The translations under genes and the position numbers were made by a program. From assembly GCF_009833125.1 (NCBI RefSeq), contig NZ_QRCC01000002.1, positions 160,236 through 224,235 on the forward strand: DNA of 64,000 nucleotides, written 5' to 3'. The stretch's first letter is position 1; each line of letters opens with the position of its first letter. The notes below the pieces were generated by a model. It was not told where the DNA came from, ran no database searches, and saw nothing but the letters and a program-made list of their open reading frames with translations. Shown here piece after piece: positions 63,802 through 64,000 of this stretch. Source of the DNA: Nitrosomonas sp. HPC101 (GTDB lineage Bacteria > Pseudomonadota > Gammaproteobacteria > Burkholderiales > Nitrosomonadaceae).

Positions 63802-64000
63802 ATGAAAAGACGCTACACTCTGCGAGATGATCAATGATCGAAGATGCCGATAACGAATACGCTATGATTGATTCCGCAATTGTCCGCGCTCATCAGCATA
63901 GCGCTGGGGCAAAAAAACGGAATGCACCGGGCGATCAAAAGGCAGACTGACAATCAAAATCCATGTTTTGTGCAATGCGCCGGGCAATCCAACAGGCTTC
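63802..64000 (+). pseudogene. IS5-family (IS427-group) transposase gene, internally deleted and cut by the window end
   Basis: The ATG at 63802 starts MKRRYTLRDDQ, the usual beginning of IS427-type orfA, then jumps out of frame to EDADNEYAMIDSAIVRAHQH (from 63840), the catalytic-aspartate (MIDS) block about 80 codons further on in complete elements. About 200 bp are missing. At 63911-63918 the heptamer A AAA AAC precedes the change to RSKGRLTIKIHVLCNAPGN in the -1 frame, where complete elements use programmed frameshifting to join orfA and orfB. The gene continues past the window edge. Confidence 0.8.

Overview
The window reads as a chromosomal segment of a betaproteobacterium, most likely an ammonia oxidiser of the Nitrosomonas group. 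The best clue is a gene for the secreted small metal-binding protein SmbP (56454-56807), which was described from Nitrosomonas europaea. The aa3-type cytochrome oxidase assembly cluster, the LolD/LolC pair, the PEP-CTERM protein, the YicC and CNP1-like genes and the moderate GC content agree with this. No ammonia or hydroxylamine oxidation gene, rRNA, tRNA or CRISPR array is present, so the assignment is an inference.

Layout. 1-5905 (minus strand) is a surface-polysaccharide locus: an ATP-grasp gene cut by the window edge, a Wzx-type flippase whose 5' end abuts a mobile-element end, a decayed COG2865 gene, a UDP-sugar dehydrogenase of the TviB/WbpO type, a UDP-glucuronate 4-epimerase-like gene and UDP-glucose dehydrogenase. 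6274-8103 holds argB and a broken type IV pilus chemosensory pair (intact pilI-like gene, dead pilH). 8348-10466 has a BON-domain lipoprotein and a GlcD-like FAD oxidase. 10633-17183 (minus strand) is a complete aa3 cytochrome c oxidase cluster: coxB, coxA, a 37-residue membrane protein, ctaG, coxC, SURF1, an SCO-like protein and cyoE. 17665-33725 is mostly housekeeping: accA, tilS, sppA, envelope lipoproteins, uspA, mltB, trxA, rho, rpmE, ftsB, eno and pyrG. 33894-36398 is sdhCDA with no sdhB behind it; an ankyrin-repeat gene follows. 37669-43945 carries ftsK, lolA, rarA and the lolD/lolC exporter pair.

44096-52825 has a PEP-CTERM protein, a TehA-type channel, yicC, a Tim44-like protein, a Nudix hydrolase, the nfeD/slipin pair, a CNP1-like lipoprotein and ahpC. 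53566-60702 has a small exported protein, dapC-dapD, smbP, birA-coaX-engB and hemB. 60768-63656 (minus strand) is pstC-pstA-pstB without pstS, and the window ends inside a decayed IS5-type transposase gene.

Non-coding structure worth attention. First, there is a family of short inverted-repeat elements with GGAAC(C/T)(C/T)CTG ends and YTAR-type flanks (62544-62690, 60715-60770, fragments at 53475 and 1777). Second, two inverted copies of a ~105-124 bp repeat (50662-50765 and 56834-56957) occur, one of which supplies the stop codon and last codons of nfeD. Third, a strong intrinsic terminator on the minus strand lies inside the 3' end of engB with no minus-strand gene in front of it, which suggests a small RNA with a C-rich loop. 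Several pseudogenes and relics show ongoing gene decay around mobile-element scars.
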